Source: GCA-958296115 sp965222445
GTDB lineage: Bacteria > Chloroflexota > Dehalococcoidia > Lucifugimonadales > CAJWER01
Length of the DNA stretch: 64,000 nt
Reading direction: 5' to 3'
Assembly: GCA_965222445.1 (NCBI GenBank)
Contig: CBDCTY010000002.1
Coordinates: 2,480,001 to 2,544,000 of the forward strand
This document shows positions 44,459 to 52,769 of the stretch, one piece after another. The position numbers and the translations under genes were made by a program. Positions within the stretch are counted from its first letter, which is position 1; every line of letters starts with the position of its first letter. Below the pieces are notes generated by a model, which did no database searches, had not been told where the DNA came from, and was given only the letters and a program-made list of their open reading frames with translations.

Positions 44459-46456
44459 CTAGTCTGCCTGCGCTGCCTGATGTCGGGGCAGGTCCGACGA
44501 GCCTCCCGGTACGAACACGACCAGCCTGCGGGCGACTGCCGTTGCAGCCATCAGCCTAAGGAAGGTCCGGCTCACTATGATCGCTGTGAACATGCTGATC
44601 AGAACGCCTATGGCAAGCGTGATTGCAAACCCCTGGACGATGGTCGCTCCCAGAGTGTCCGCGAACCAGAAGAGGATTGCGCACGTGATAAGGGTCGACA
44701 CATTGCCGTCCCTGATGGCGGGCCAGGCGCGGTTGAACCCTATGTTGATGGCCGACAGGAGAGTCCGCCCGGCGCGCAACTCCTCCTTCATTCGCTCGAA
44801 GATCAGTATGTTCGCGTCCACCGCCATTCCTATCGACAGGATGACCGCCGCGACACCGGACAGGGTAAGCGTGACAGGCAGCATCTTGAACACGGTCAGC
44901 AGAAGGGCCGCATATATGACGAGGGCGAGCGCCGCCAAGAGGCCTGGTACGCGGTAGTAGGCGACCATGAAGGCGAGCACGAGGGCCAGACCCACTAGGC
45001 CGGCGACCACGCTCTTGGCGAGCGAGTCGGCTCCCAAGATCGCGTCGATGTCCCGCTCCTGGATTAAGGTTATGGGCACTGGCAGACGCCCGCCTTCCAG
45101 CAGCAGAGAGATCTCCTTGACGCGATCGAAAGTGAAGTCGCGGCCTTCGATGAAGGCGACGCCCCTGGTGATGGGTTGGTTGACCCTCGGAGCGATCAGC
45201 TCCTCGTCGTCGAGGACGATGGCGAGGAGGTCTGCTGTTCCCGCTATGTCTGACGTCACCTCTCCGAACTTGCGGGTGCCCTCGGCGTTGAACTCTATGT
45301 TGACGATCGGTAGCCCGGAGCTCTGGTGCTGTCCAGCATAGGCTCGCGCCAGGTCTTCACCTGTCAGGCCGATGTCCTCGTCTACCGCGCCGACGAGCTC
45401 GGTGAACACGAGGGTGGAGTCCTCCGTGAACCGCTCCAAAGCATCTTCGAGCGATGGTGTGGCGTAGCGCATGTCTATCAGGAACTTATTGGTGTCCGGC
45501 ACGTGCATGATTAGCGGGTCGGCCGGAATCACGATGAATGTGCCGTCTCCCAGTGCCGCGAGCGGTTGAGTAGATACCAGAGCGGGCTGATCGGTGTCGC
45601 CGTCCACGGCGATGCCCAGGAAGTTGGGGTAGGTCGCCACAGCACCCGGTGCGGCGAACAGGCTCAGCTGGAGCCGATCTATGAGTGCCAGGAACGCCGC
45701 CGCCGCCGCCGGTTCGAGCTCCAGCACCATTGCGGGCGTAGCGGTACTTTCGTCCACCTCCGGAGTTGGCGTCGCCTCCACGGTGGGTGTTGTTTCCGTG
45801 GTGGGGGTCTCGTCGGTGGTTGGCGTCGCGTCCGACGTTGGCGTCGCATCCGCAGTGGGCGTTGTCTCGGCGGCAGGCGTCGCCTCTGCGGTTGGGGTCG
45901 GCTCCGGTACGAGGGGTATTCGGGTCGTCGAGTCGCCCGGCCGGAACGGCGGCAGGCCGGCCTCGTCCAGCGTGCCTGCGGGCAGGATGGTGCCCACCTG
46001 GAACGATACTACTTCGTCGCTCGTCAGCCCCGGTATTTCTTGCTCGACCTCGAGGATGCGATGCTTGAACTCCAGCCGAGCGGTCTCGCCTATCAGCCTC
46101 TTTGCCCTGCCGGGGTCTTGGACGCCCGGGAGCTGAATGAGCAGCCGGTCCTCTCCCAGGATCTGAAGGATGGGCTCGCCCAGGCCGGCGCTGTTGATTC
46201 GCCTCTCGATCGTGCCGAGGAGAGCGTCCATCTGGTCCTTGGTCGGCTGCACGGGCTCCCCCGTGTTGGGATCGGTGAGTGCAGTTTGGTAGACGAGATG
46301 GCTGCCGCCCTGTAGATCCAGGCCGAGGGTCAGGCCGAGCAGAGTATCGCCGCCGCGCTCGAATTCACCTACCCTGAGGGTCTGGAAGCCGAGCGCCAGT
46401 CCTGCCAGGACCGCGAGCAGGACGATGAATATTAGGGTACTGGCGTATCTACGCAC
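44459..46456 (-). CDS. secD: Protein translocase subunit SecD with Thr-Pro-Ala insertion
   Basis: The 665-residue membrane protein contains the SecD hallmarks GLTLGLDLQGGSHLVYQ, the RRINSAGLGEPILQILGEDRLLIQLPG segment, and a C-terminal six-helix region with AVDANILIFERMKEE. Residues about 184-239, in the periplasmic P1 region, are a low-complexity Thr-Pro-Ala stretch that typical SecD lacks, making this protein longer than usual. It starts at GTG 46456, six bases after GGAGGAACGG, and overlaps the end of the CCA-enzyme gene by eight bases. Confidence 0.94.
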   Translation of the reverse strand: MRRYASTLIFIVLLAVLAGLALGFQTLRVGEFERGGDTLLGLTLGLDLQGGSHLVYQTALTDPNTGEPVQPTKDQMDALLGTIERRINSAGLGEPILQILGEDRLLIQLPGVQDPGRAKRLIGETARLEFKHRILEVEQEIPGLTSDEVVSFQVGTILPAGTLDEAGLPPFRPGDSTTRIPLVPEPTPTAEATPAAETTPTADATPTSDATPTTDETPTTETTPTVEATPTPEVDESTATPAMVLELEPAAAAAFLALIDRLQLSLFAAPGAVATYPNFLGIAVDGDTDQPALVSTQPLAALGDGTFIVIPADPLIMHVPDTNKFLIDMRYATPSLEDALERFTEDSTLVFTELVGAVDEDIGLTGEDLARAYAGQHQSSGLPIVNIEFNAEGTRKFGEVTSDIAGTADLLAIVLDDEELIAPRVNQPITRGVAFIEGRDFTFDRVKEISLLLEGGRLPVPITLIQERDIDAILGADSLAKSVVAGLVGLALVLAFMVAYYRVPGLLAALALVIYAALLLTVFKMLPVTLTLSGVAAVILSIGMAVDANILIFERMKEELRAGRTLLSAINIGFNRAWPAIRDGNVSTLITCAILFWFADTLGATIVQGFAITLAIGVLISMFTAIIVSRTFLRLMAATAVARRLVVFVPGGSSDLPRHQAAQAD

Positions 46457-47930
46457 CCGTTCCTCCGGCCCGGAGCTCGCTTGCCAACAGGTGCAGCGCC
46501 TCCTCTCTTGTACTTACACAGCCGCTCGAGTGCGCTTCTCGCACCATTTCCAGCATCTCTCCTACTTTCGGCCCGGGGGGTATTCCCATTTCCTTCATGA
46601 TGTCGTGTCCGTCAATTATTGTTGGCGGCCTCTTGGCCCCTTCACTCGTGGCGCTGCCCCGAAGAATATGCCTGGCAACCTGAAGGCGATATTCCCAGTC
46701 GTTCTCATCAAGGTGTGGTCCACGGGCGGCAAGGTAGTCCGCCAGGTTCAGGTATACGGTGTCTACTGCGGCCTCCCCCAGGTCCCTGTGGAAACGGTAG
46801 ACCGCTCTGCGGGTGGGGAGCTCGCCCTGCCTTGCCATCTGGCCGGGCCTCAGGTGGTTCTCGACCATCGTGCTTACGAGATCGACCCCTGCCCGACTGA
46901 ATCTCAGCCTCCTAAGTATGTTCCCCGCGACCTCGGCCCCTTCCGTGTGATGGCCAAAGAAGCGAATGCGCCCCGATGGCTCTATGGTCTTCGTCGCAGG
47001 TTTCGATATGTCATGGAGCAATCCGGCCAATTTTACCAGATTGAGCCTGCTGTGACCGTCGCTTGCGTGCCTGGAGAAGTATTCCAGGGAGTCCACAGGG
47101 ATGTCGTCTCCGAGGAACCGCGAGCATTCGTCGGACTGTAGCAGCCCCTCGAGTTGTCCCGCCGTCTCTATGCAGTGGTCGAACACGTCCCAGTAGTGCT
47201 CTCTAGGCTGGGAGACGCCCCTGGTCTCTTCCATCTCCGGCATGACCCTGCAGAGCAGGTCCAGCTCGTCCAACTCCCTGAGCCATCGCGCGGTGTTTCT
47301 GCCCCCGAGTAGTCTCAGCAGCTCTTCCCTTGTTCGCTCGGCTGCTACCGAAGGAATCAGGTGGGCAGAGGAAGATATCCACGAGCGGGTCAAGGGTTCG
47401 ATATCGAAGTCGAGCTGCGACGCGAGCCTAACGGCCCTGAGCAGCCTCCCGGGATCGTCGACGAATGCGTCGGGCGACAGGGCGCGTATGAGCCCCCCTT
47501 CGAGGTCGAGGGCGCCGCCGTATGGGTCGATGGGAACTGCGTCCTCCGTCAGGGGCAGGGCGATGGCGTCGACCGTGAAGTCTCTCTGTGCCAGGTCATT
47601 CTCGATAGAGCCGCGAACCGGGCTCAGGTCGACGCTCGGCGTCCCGTGGTCCGGGCTGAGCCTGAAGATGCCGCGGGCCGCGTCCAGCGGGTGGGCCTTC
47701 CAGCCAAGAGCTGCGGCTGCGCCTTGGGCGACGCGGCCGGCATCACCGGCAACCGCGACGTCCAAATCGATGGTCTCTCTACCGAGCAGGCCGTCTCGAA
47801 CTGCGCCGCCGACCAGGTAGGCGGTAAGGCCCTGCGACGTGAGGAAGCGCTGAAGGGGCCCCACGGAGTCGGGCAAACGAGGCGGGCAGAGGGCCATGGT
47901 AGGCGGTTCGGCTTCGGTTACCTGAATCAT
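46449..47930 (-). CDS. CCA tRNA nucleotidyltransferase / poly(A) polymerase family protein with HD domain
   Basis: The 493-residue enzyme probably adds or repairs the CCA end of tRNAs. The nucleotidyltransferase head has VGGAVRDGLLGRETIDLDVAV with the DxD metal site. RDFTVDAIAL and DDPGRLLRAVRLASQL complete the class II signature. A C-terminal HD phosphohydrolase-like domain carries LLHDISKP. At least one tRNA here already encodes CCA, so a repair role or partial division of labour is possible. The ATG at 47930 overlaps the def stop (ATGA), and its own end overlaps secD. Confidence 0.88.
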   Translation of the reverse strand: MIQVTEAEPPTMALCPPRLPDSVGPLQRFLTSQGLTAYLVGGAVRDGLLGRETIDLDVAVAGDAGRVAQGAAAALGWKAHPLDAARGIFRLSPDHGTPSVDLSPVRGSIENDLAQRDFTVDAIALPLTEDAVPIDPYGGALDLEGGLIRALSPDAFVDDPGRLLRAVRLASQLDFDIEPLTRSWISSSAHLIPSVAAERTREELLRLLGGRNTARWLRELDELDLLCRVMPEMEETRGVSQPREHYWDVFDHCIETAGQLEGLLQSDECSRFLGDDIPVDSLEYFSRHASDGHSRLNLVKLAGLLHDISKPATKTIEPSGRIRFFGHHTEGAEVAGNILRRLRFSRAGVDLVSTMVENHLRPGQMARQGELPTRRAVYRFHRDLGEAAVDTVYLNLADYLAARGPHLDENDWEYRLQVARHILRGSATSEGAKRPPTIIDGHDIMKEMGIPPGPKVGEMLEMVREAHSSGCVSTREEALHLLASELRAGGTGA

Positions 47931-48457
47931 GATCGGCGGTCGTACTCTCCAACTGCCGCCGGCTCTGCCTCGACGATCTCGGGCGGAGTCTCGTTCGGGA
48001 TCAATGACTGGTGGGACTGGAGGTGATCGAAGTACAGAATTCCGTCCAGGTGGTCGATCTCGTGCTCCAGTGCCTGGGCCAGCAGGCCCTCTGCCCTGAT
48101 TCGGAAGACGTTGGAATGACGGTCCAGCCCCCTCGCCTTCACCCATATGGCCCGAGTTACGAATCCGTGGTATCCGGGAACACTGAGGCAGGCCTCTTCG
48201 ATCTCCCTCTCTCCCTCGCGATGCACAATCTCTGGGTTGACGTATACCCTGGGCTCCTCTTCTTCCGAGAGGTGTATCACGATGACGCGGCGCAGGTCGC
48301 CTACCTGATTCGCGGCAAGGCCGACGCCGCCAACCTCGTGCAGCGTGTCGATCATGTCGTCGGCCAATTCCTGGATTGATCTGTCAATCTTACGTACTCT
48401 CTTGGCCTTGCGCCTGAGGGCAGGGTGGGGGAATTCCAGTACAATCCTCACGGCCAA
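47927..48457 (-). CDS. def: Peptide deformylase
   Basis: The 176-residue metalloenzyme removes the formyl group from nascent proteins. The three motifs are GVGLAANQ (44-51), EACLS (88-92, with Ala for the usual Gly; Cys is a metal ligand) and HEIDH (132-136, two His ligands). I choose the TTG at 48457, which follows GGAG by six bases and opens with the normal family N-terminus. The upstream GTG at 48496 has no ribosome-binding site. It heads the overlapping operon def-cca-secD-secF. Confidence 0.92.
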   Translation of the reverse strand: MAVRIVLEFPHPALRRKAKRVRKIDRSIQELADDMIDTLHEVGGVGLAANQVGDLRRVIVIHLSEEEEPRVYVNPEIVHREGEREIEEACLSVPGYHGFVTRAIWVKARGLDRHSNVFRIRAEGLLAQALEHEIDHLDGILYFDHLQSHQSLIPNETPPEIVEAEPAAVGEYDRRS

Positions 48458-48556
48458 TGGATGCTCCGAGAAACGCTTCTGCGCGGTGTAGCTCACCGCA
48501 ATTCAAGTCAATTATATCTGCGGGCCAAGTAGGGTGTAAAGCAGATGCACCGGAGC

Positions 48557-48754
48557 GTAACTGTTCAGACTTGATGAGACAGAGGAATCGCCCGTTCCTT
48601 GTTGTCATTCTGAGGAGCGCAGCGACGAAGAATCTACAGCCCTTGCACACAGGGCCGTCTCCGGATGACAGGCTTAGATTCCTCACTCCGCTGGCGCTGC
48701 GTTCGGAATGACATTCGAGAAGTACCTCTAAACTCATGGAGACTGAACAGTTAC
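48557..48754. mobile_element. MITE-like element, 198 bp, with 8-bp target duplication
   Basis: Perfect terminal inverted repeats GTAACTGTTCAG (48557-48568) and CTGAACAGTTAC (48743-48754) are flanked by an exact direct repeat ACCGGAGC (48549-48556 and 48755-48762). Ends starting GTAA with 8-bp duplications are characteristic of IS66-family elements, so this may be a non-autonomous IS66 relative. It contains a second hairpin, TGTCATTC (48603) to GAATGACA (48713), that looks like an independent palindromic repeat nested inside. No coding sequence is present. It sits between def and the sigma-factor gene. Confidence 0.82.
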
Positions 48755-48792
48755 ACCGGAGCACCGGAGCCTCTCCGAGAATCTCGACTCGA

Positions 48793-49386
48793 TCAGGCCC
48801 CTGCCCTCAACTGGGCTCCCGGTGTGTCCTGGGCGCCTTGACCCGAATTGCTGAAGTAGCCGGAGAGGTGCTTCCGGAGGATGACTCTGGCGCGATGGAG
48901 GCGGGACTTCAGGGCGGAAACCGAGATTTCGAGGGCATCGGCCGCCTCGGCATTCGATAGGCCCTCCACGTCCCGCAGCACAACCGCCGCCTTCAGGTCT
49001 GGGGCCAGCAGGCCGATTCCCTCCCACAGCTTGTCTCTCAGTTCGGAGTTCGCCGCGCCAAGCTCTGGGGTCTGGGACCAGTCCACGATCTCCACGTCAT
49101 CCAAGCCCATCTGCGTGGTCTGGCTGCCCTTCTTGTTCTTCCTTAGCCTCATTAGTGCGGCGTTGACCGTTATACGGTAGAGCCACGTGCTGGCCCTGGA
49201 CTCGCCCCGAAACCTGTCCCATGCCCTGTAAGCCGAGAGAAACGCATCCTGGACGACGTCCTCGGCGTCATGGGAATTCCCCATCATCCGGTAGGCCACG
49301 TTGTATACGAAGTCAGTCTGCTCCTCGACCAAAGTGTCGAAGTCGACGCTCGACTCGGTCGCTGTCTTTTCTTCGTGGAGAGTCAT
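48793..49386 (-). CDS. ECF-family RNA polymerase sigma factor
   Basis: This 197-residue alternative sigma factor has region 2 (FVYNVAYRMMGNSHDAEDVVQDAFLSAYRAW, including the -10-recognition helix) and region 4 (LRDVEGLSNAEAADALEISVSALKSRLHRAR, the helix-turn-helix for -35 binding). The start at 49386 removes a poorly conserved N-terminal extension present if the frame is read from 49434. A zinc-finger anti-sigma gene is encoded head-to-head on the other strand 113 bases away. That suggests a regulatory pair that does not share a transcript. Confidence 0.9.
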   Translation of the reverse strand: MTLHEEKTATESSVDFDTLVEEQTDFVYNVAYRMMGNSHDAEDVVQDAFLSAYRAWDRFRGESRASTWLYRITVNAALMRLRKNKKGSQTTQMGLDDVEIVDWSQTPELGAANSELRDKLWEGIGLLAPDLKAAVVLRDVEGLSNAEAADALEISVSALKSRLHRARVILRKHLSGYFSNSGQGAQDTPGAQLRAGA

Positions 49387-49499
49387 GCATCTGTGGCCTT
49401 CGTGTATGAATCCAATTGTAGTGAAGTGCATCATAGAGCGAAAGGCCTATCTCACGTGGAGGGCATACCCGGCACCGCTTCTGCTGCCGGGAGAGTTAC

Positions 49500-49769
49500 A
49501 TGTTTTCGAGAATATTCGGCATATTCCGGCGACGCGACCTCGACTGCGGTCAGGTACGCGAGCTGGCATCCGCATACCTGGATGACGAGGTCGGCGGACA
49601 GGTACGCGGCAGGCTTGCCGCTCACCTCGGGCGGTGCAGCCTCTGCAAGGCCTTTGTGGACACGCTGAGAGCGACCGTCAGCCTTCTTGGGTCATTCGAG
49701 CGAGCGGAGCCGCCGCCATCGCTGAGCAGCACTGTCCGCGCCCGCATCCGCCGAGAGGCCGGCGCCTAG
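49500..49769 (+). CDS. Putative zinc-finger (zf-HC2) anti-sigma factor
   Basis: The 89-residue protein contains the anti-sigma zinc motif His42-x3-Cys46-x2-Cys49 (AHLGRCSLC), with Cys16 in the preceding helix. It lacks the transmembrane segment many anti-sigma factors have, so it is probably a soluble, redox- or metal-sensing inhibitor of the neighbouring ECF sigma factor. GGGAGAG lies just before the ATG. An inverted-repeat element begins 16 bases after its stop. Confidence 0.78.
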   Translation: MFSRIFGIFRRRDLDCGQVRELASAYLDDEVGGQVRGRLAAHLGRCSLCKAFVDTLRATVSLLGSFERAEPPPSLSSTVRARIRREAGA

Positions 49770-49785
49770 GGTCCTCTCTCAGAGG

Positions 49786-49932
49786 GTGTTTCTCCTCTCC
49801 CTCGATGGGCCCTTGATGGGAGAGGATTGAGGTGAGGGTGACTGTGTGGGAGCAAGTTCCCCTCATCCCGTAGACAGGCTCAGGGCAGGCTCTAACCTTC
49901 TCCCACCAGGGGAGAAGGGACTTCGGAAACAC
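49786..49932. mobile_element. MITE-like element, 147 bp, with 10-bp target duplication
   Basis: The element begins GTGTTTC and ends GAAACAC. It is flanked by an exact ten-base direct repeat CTCTCAGAGG (49776-49785 and 49933-49942). Internally it holds further palindromes, including CTCTCCC/GGGAGAG and CTTCTCCC/GGGAGAAG. It encodes nothing and lies between two convergent genes (anti-sigma and ccmE), where its hairpins could also end transcription, though no T-run follows them. Confidence 0.75.
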
Positions 49933-49958
49933 CTCTCAGAGGAGCGCCGGCCCCAGCC

Positions 49959-50417
49959 CTACTCTACGGCGGCGTACTTGGACGGGCACTTCACAATCAC
50001 CGAGTGGCTGTGAAACAGACCGTCTGTCCCGTACGTCCCTTCCAGGATCAGCTCGGAGTGCTCGTTGAAGAACAGGTCAGGAACGACGCCTTCGTGCTGC
50101 GCTATTATGGTTTGCTCCCCGTCGGTGATGGCGAAGGTGGCCAGCGTCGAGTCCTCGTGCCGTTCGAACGACCCCTCGGCCAGCTTGCCGTTCACCCTGA
50201 CCGTGCGGCCGTCCTCGGATGCGCCGCGCTCGACCAGCTCACCCACCGTCAGGTAGTATGCCGTGGCGCTCTGGAACGCCTGGAACGCAAAGTAGCCGAG
50301 GGCTGCCGTCAATACCGCAGCGGCGAGGAGCACCTTTACCCTGTGGGCCGTCAGCATTCCCTCCGCTCCGTCCAGTGGTTCGGCAAGGCCGGGGATGGCT
50401 TGTGTAGTCTGCTCCAT
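49959..50417 (-). CDS. ccmE: Cytochrome c maturation protein CcmE, Cys-type
   Basis: The 152-residue membrane-anchored heme chaperone accepts heme from CcmC and hands it to the cytochrome c ligation complex. One N-terminal helix (about 27-48) anchors an OB-fold domain (TVRVNGKLAEGSF, IIAQHEGVVPDLF). The heme-binding position reads KCPSKY, so Cys144 and Tyr148 form a CxxxY motif in place of the common HxxxY. This Cys variant is known from archaea and some bacteria. The gene starts three bases after ccmD. Later Ccm genes (ccmF, ccmH) are not in the window. Confidence 0.86.
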   Translation of the reverse strand: MEQTTQAIPGLAEPLDGAEGMLTAHRVKVLLAAAVLTAALGYFAFQAFQSATAYYLTVGELVERGASEDGRTVRVNGKLAEGSFERHEDSTLATFAITDGEQTIIAQHEGVVPDLFFNEHSELILEGTYGTDGLFHSHSVIVKCPSKYAAVE

Positions 50418-50420
50418 CGC

Positions 50421-50735
50421 TCAGAAGGACTCCTGCTCTCTTCTACTCTCTACGACTGCCCTCAGCGCGGCGATCTCCCTCCGCATTTCCCTCTGCCGCC
50501 GCGACATCATGAACGTATATCCGAAGAAGCCTGCCCACGTCACGATGTACACGCCGAACAAGAATCCTAGGTTCGGGTCCGGGTCGTCGCCCGGCTGAGC
50601 CTGGGCCTGCGGCCCTTTGGCGTCGGAGTAGGTCGATGGGTTGTTCTGGGACGCCTGGACTCCGAGGTGTCCCCATAGAGCGACGGACAGCGTTAGGGCC
50701 AGGGCGAAGGCGAGGATTGGGACCGTTCTGCGCAC
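50421..50735 (-). CDS. ccmD: CcmD-like small membrane protein
   Basis: The 104-residue protein has an N-terminal hydrophobic segment (ILAFALALTLSVALWG), a polar Gln/Pro-rich linker, and a second hydrophobic helix (FLFGVYIVTWAGFFGYTF) followed by a charged helix. The second helix plus charged tail is what CcmD looks like; the N-terminal signal-like part makes this longer than classic CcmD. The GTG start at 50735 is seven bases after ccmC. Position between ccmC and ccmE is the main support for the name. Confidence 0.7.
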   Translation of the reverse strand: MRRTVPILAFALALTLSVALWGHLGVQASQNNPSTYSDAKGPQAQAQPGDDPDPNLGFLFGVYIVTWAGFFGYTFMMSRRQREMRREIAALRAVVESRREQESF

Positions 50736-50742
50736 GCCGAGC

Positions 50743-51471
50743 CTAAGCCGTTCGCCGGTATAGCTCGTCGGCCGCGGCTTCGGAGCGCCTGAGCGCGTAC
50801 CTCTCGACGAGCATATGGACGTATAGCAGAACGAATGTGACCATGGAAGCCAGCAGCACTGCCGCCATTCTGGAGTCCAACGCACCCGGCTCCGCAGCCG
50901 GGCCGGCTACGAGGGTCGGATGCGTCGTGCGCCACAGGTTGGCAGCGTAGTAGACGATGGGCGCGTCGATCGCGCCTATAAGGGCGACGACCGCGCCGTA
51001 CCGCGCTCCCTGGGAGCCCCGGGGGCCGTATGCCCTGAGCATGAGGTAGCCGACGTATATGAACCACAGGACGAGGGTCAGGGTCAGCTTGGGGTCCCAT
51101 GTCCACCACGTGCCCCAGGTCGGCTTGGCCCACATTGCGCCGGTCACGATGGCCAGGGAGGTCAGGAGAACGCCCACCTCGGCGGCCGAGTAGGCAAGGC
51201 TGTCCCACTCCTCGCGCCTGGTTATGAGATGCGCGGCGCTTGCGGCTGCCACCACGACTATCGAGAACAGGCCGAGAATCGCCACCGGGACGTGGAAGTA
51301 GAGGATGCGCTGGGAGACGCCCAGATTCTCGTCCGTAGGAGCCCAGAAGAAGATGAGGTATAGCGTTAGCGCCATCATGGTGGCTGCCGCCACGAACAGG
51401 CCACCCCGAACAAAGCCGCGCGAGCCTTGCTCTCCGGCCGCCGCAACCGGGGCGGCGGAATCTGTGGTCAT
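50743..51471 (-). CDS. ccmC: Heme exporter/handling protein CcmC
   Basis: This 242-residue polytopic membrane protein loads heme onto CcmE. Six hydrophobic segments are visible. The external Trp-rich motif WGTWWTWDPKLT, flanked by His residues in FHVPVA and in RTTHPTLV, is the heme-handling signature. The ATG at 51471 has AGGAG about ten bases upstream; an in-frame GTG at 51492 is an alternative. It heads the compact ccmC-ccmD-ccmE unit. The ABC components ccmA and ccmB are not adjacent. Confidence 0.92.
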   Translation of the reverse strand: MTTDSAAPVAAAGEQGSRGFVRGGLFVAAATMMALTLYLIFFWAPTDENLGVSQRILYFHVPVAILGLFSIVVVAAASAAHLITRREEWDSLAYSAAEVGVLLTSLAIVTGAMWAKPTWGTWWTWDPKLTLTLVLWFIYVGYLMLRAYGPRGSQGARYGAVVALIGAIDAPIVYYAANLWRTTHPTLVAGPAAEPGALDSRMAAVLLASMVTFVLLYVHMLVERYALRRSEAAADELYRRTA

Positions 51472-51538
51472 GTGGGGCGTTCTCCTGCGCACCTAGCTCA
51501 ACGTTCAGTATAGCACAAGGACGTTCGGGGACCTGAGG

Positions 51539-52690
51539 TTACCAGTTGGTGAACGCGCCGTCGTTCCGCCTGAGCACGGGTGGCCATCCGTAGCTGCTGT
51601 CGGCCCGGGACTCGGCCACCGCTTCGTCGATCTCCACGCCCAGGCCGGGCCTGTCGGGCGCGAAGGCGTAGCCGTCCATCCAGTCGATCTGGACAGGGAA
51701 GAGGTCCGTGTCGAACGTGCCGGGCTGTTTGGGCATCTCGCATACGCCGACGTTAGTCGAGGCCATGCAGAGGGCCACGCACGCCGCTGCGCTTACGGGG
51801 CCGAGGGGGTTGTGCGGGGCGATGTCGATGTAGTGAGTCTCGCACCAGTGGGTGATCTTAAGGGCCTCGGTCAGCCCGCCCACGTTGCATAGGTCGATGC
51901 GCGCGTAGCTGATCAGCTCCTCCTCGATCACTTCCCGGAAGCCCCACTTGCTCGACCACTGCTCGCCGGCGGCGATGGGCAGCCTTACGTGCCGCGCGAG
52001 CGTCCTGTAGCTGCCGGGATTCTCCGCACGCAAAGGGTCCTCTATGAAGAAAGGCTTGAACGGCTCCAGGTCCTTGCACATGGCGACGACATGCGCGGTG
52101 TCCAGCCGCGTGTGCACGTCGAAGCATATCTGGATGTCCGGGCCGACGGCCTCCCGGACCCTGCCCATCTGCTCGACGGCCAGCCGCATCGACTCGACGG
52201 GCTCCAGGATCGCCTCGCCCTGCGCCTCGAACCTGCCCGAGGTCTCGGGCTGGCCCCAGCGCACGAACTTCCAACCCTCGTCCACCTTGCTCACGCAGTT
52301 CTCAACCAGCGCTTCGACTGTAGGGCCCTGGCAGTGCGGGTAGCAGACCACCTTGTCCCTGACCGGCCCGCCGAGCAGCTTGTAGACCGGCATTCCGAGG
52401 GCCTTGCCCTTGATGTCCCACAGGGCTATGTCGATGGCGCTGATGGCGCAGGAGTAGACGCCGTCGGCCGGGAAGAACGAGCCCCTGAACATGTGCTGCC
52501 AGAGCCGCTCCGTGCCGAACGGGTCCTGGCCTACGACCAGCTCCGAGAGGTGCTCGACGGCCCGTTCGATCGACGGCGCCCAGAACCTGATTCCAGACTC
52601 GCCGAGCCCGTGAATGCCCGCGTCGGTCTCCACCTTCACGATGAAAGAGCCGCCTTCTATTTGGAGCGTCCTGATTCCGGTGACCTTCAT
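51539..52690 (-). CDS. Mandelate racemase/muconate lactonizing enzyme (enolase superfamily) dehydratase
   Basis: The 383-residue enzyme probably dehydrates a sugar acid. The capping domain is N-terminal. In the barrel, metal ligands lie in FDVHTR (Asp, also holding a His), FIEDP (Glu) and AAGEQW (Glu). The catalytic His is in APHNPLG. The layout matches galactonate/mandelate-type dehydratases, but the substrate cannot be fixed. It is a single-gene unit divergent from the VOC gene at 52770. Confidence 0.9.
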   Translation of the reverse strand: MKVTGIRTLQIEGGSFIVKVETDAGIHGLGESGIRFWAPSIERAVEHLSELVVGQDPFGTERLWQHMFRGSFFPADGVYSCAISAIDIALWDIKGKALGMPVYKLLGGPVRDKVVCYPHCQGPTVEALVENCVSKVDEGWKFVRWGQPETSGRFEAQGEAILEPVESMRLAVEQMGRVREAVGPDIQICFDVHTRLDTAHVVAMCKDLEPFKPFFIEDPLRAENPGSYRTLARHVRLPIAAGEQWSSKWGFREVIEEELISYARIDLCNVGGLTEALKITHWCETHYIDIAPHNPLGPVSAAACVALCMASTNVGVCEMPKQPGTFDTDLFPVQIDWMDGYAFAPDRPGLGVEIDEAVAESRADSSYGWPPVLRRNDGAFTNW

Positions 52691-52769
52691 GGCAAGCTAC
52701 CTCGTTCGTGTGGTCGGGCTAACATAGGCGACCCTCCGAGCAGGGTCAAGGTTCTGGTACCCTGTGCTC

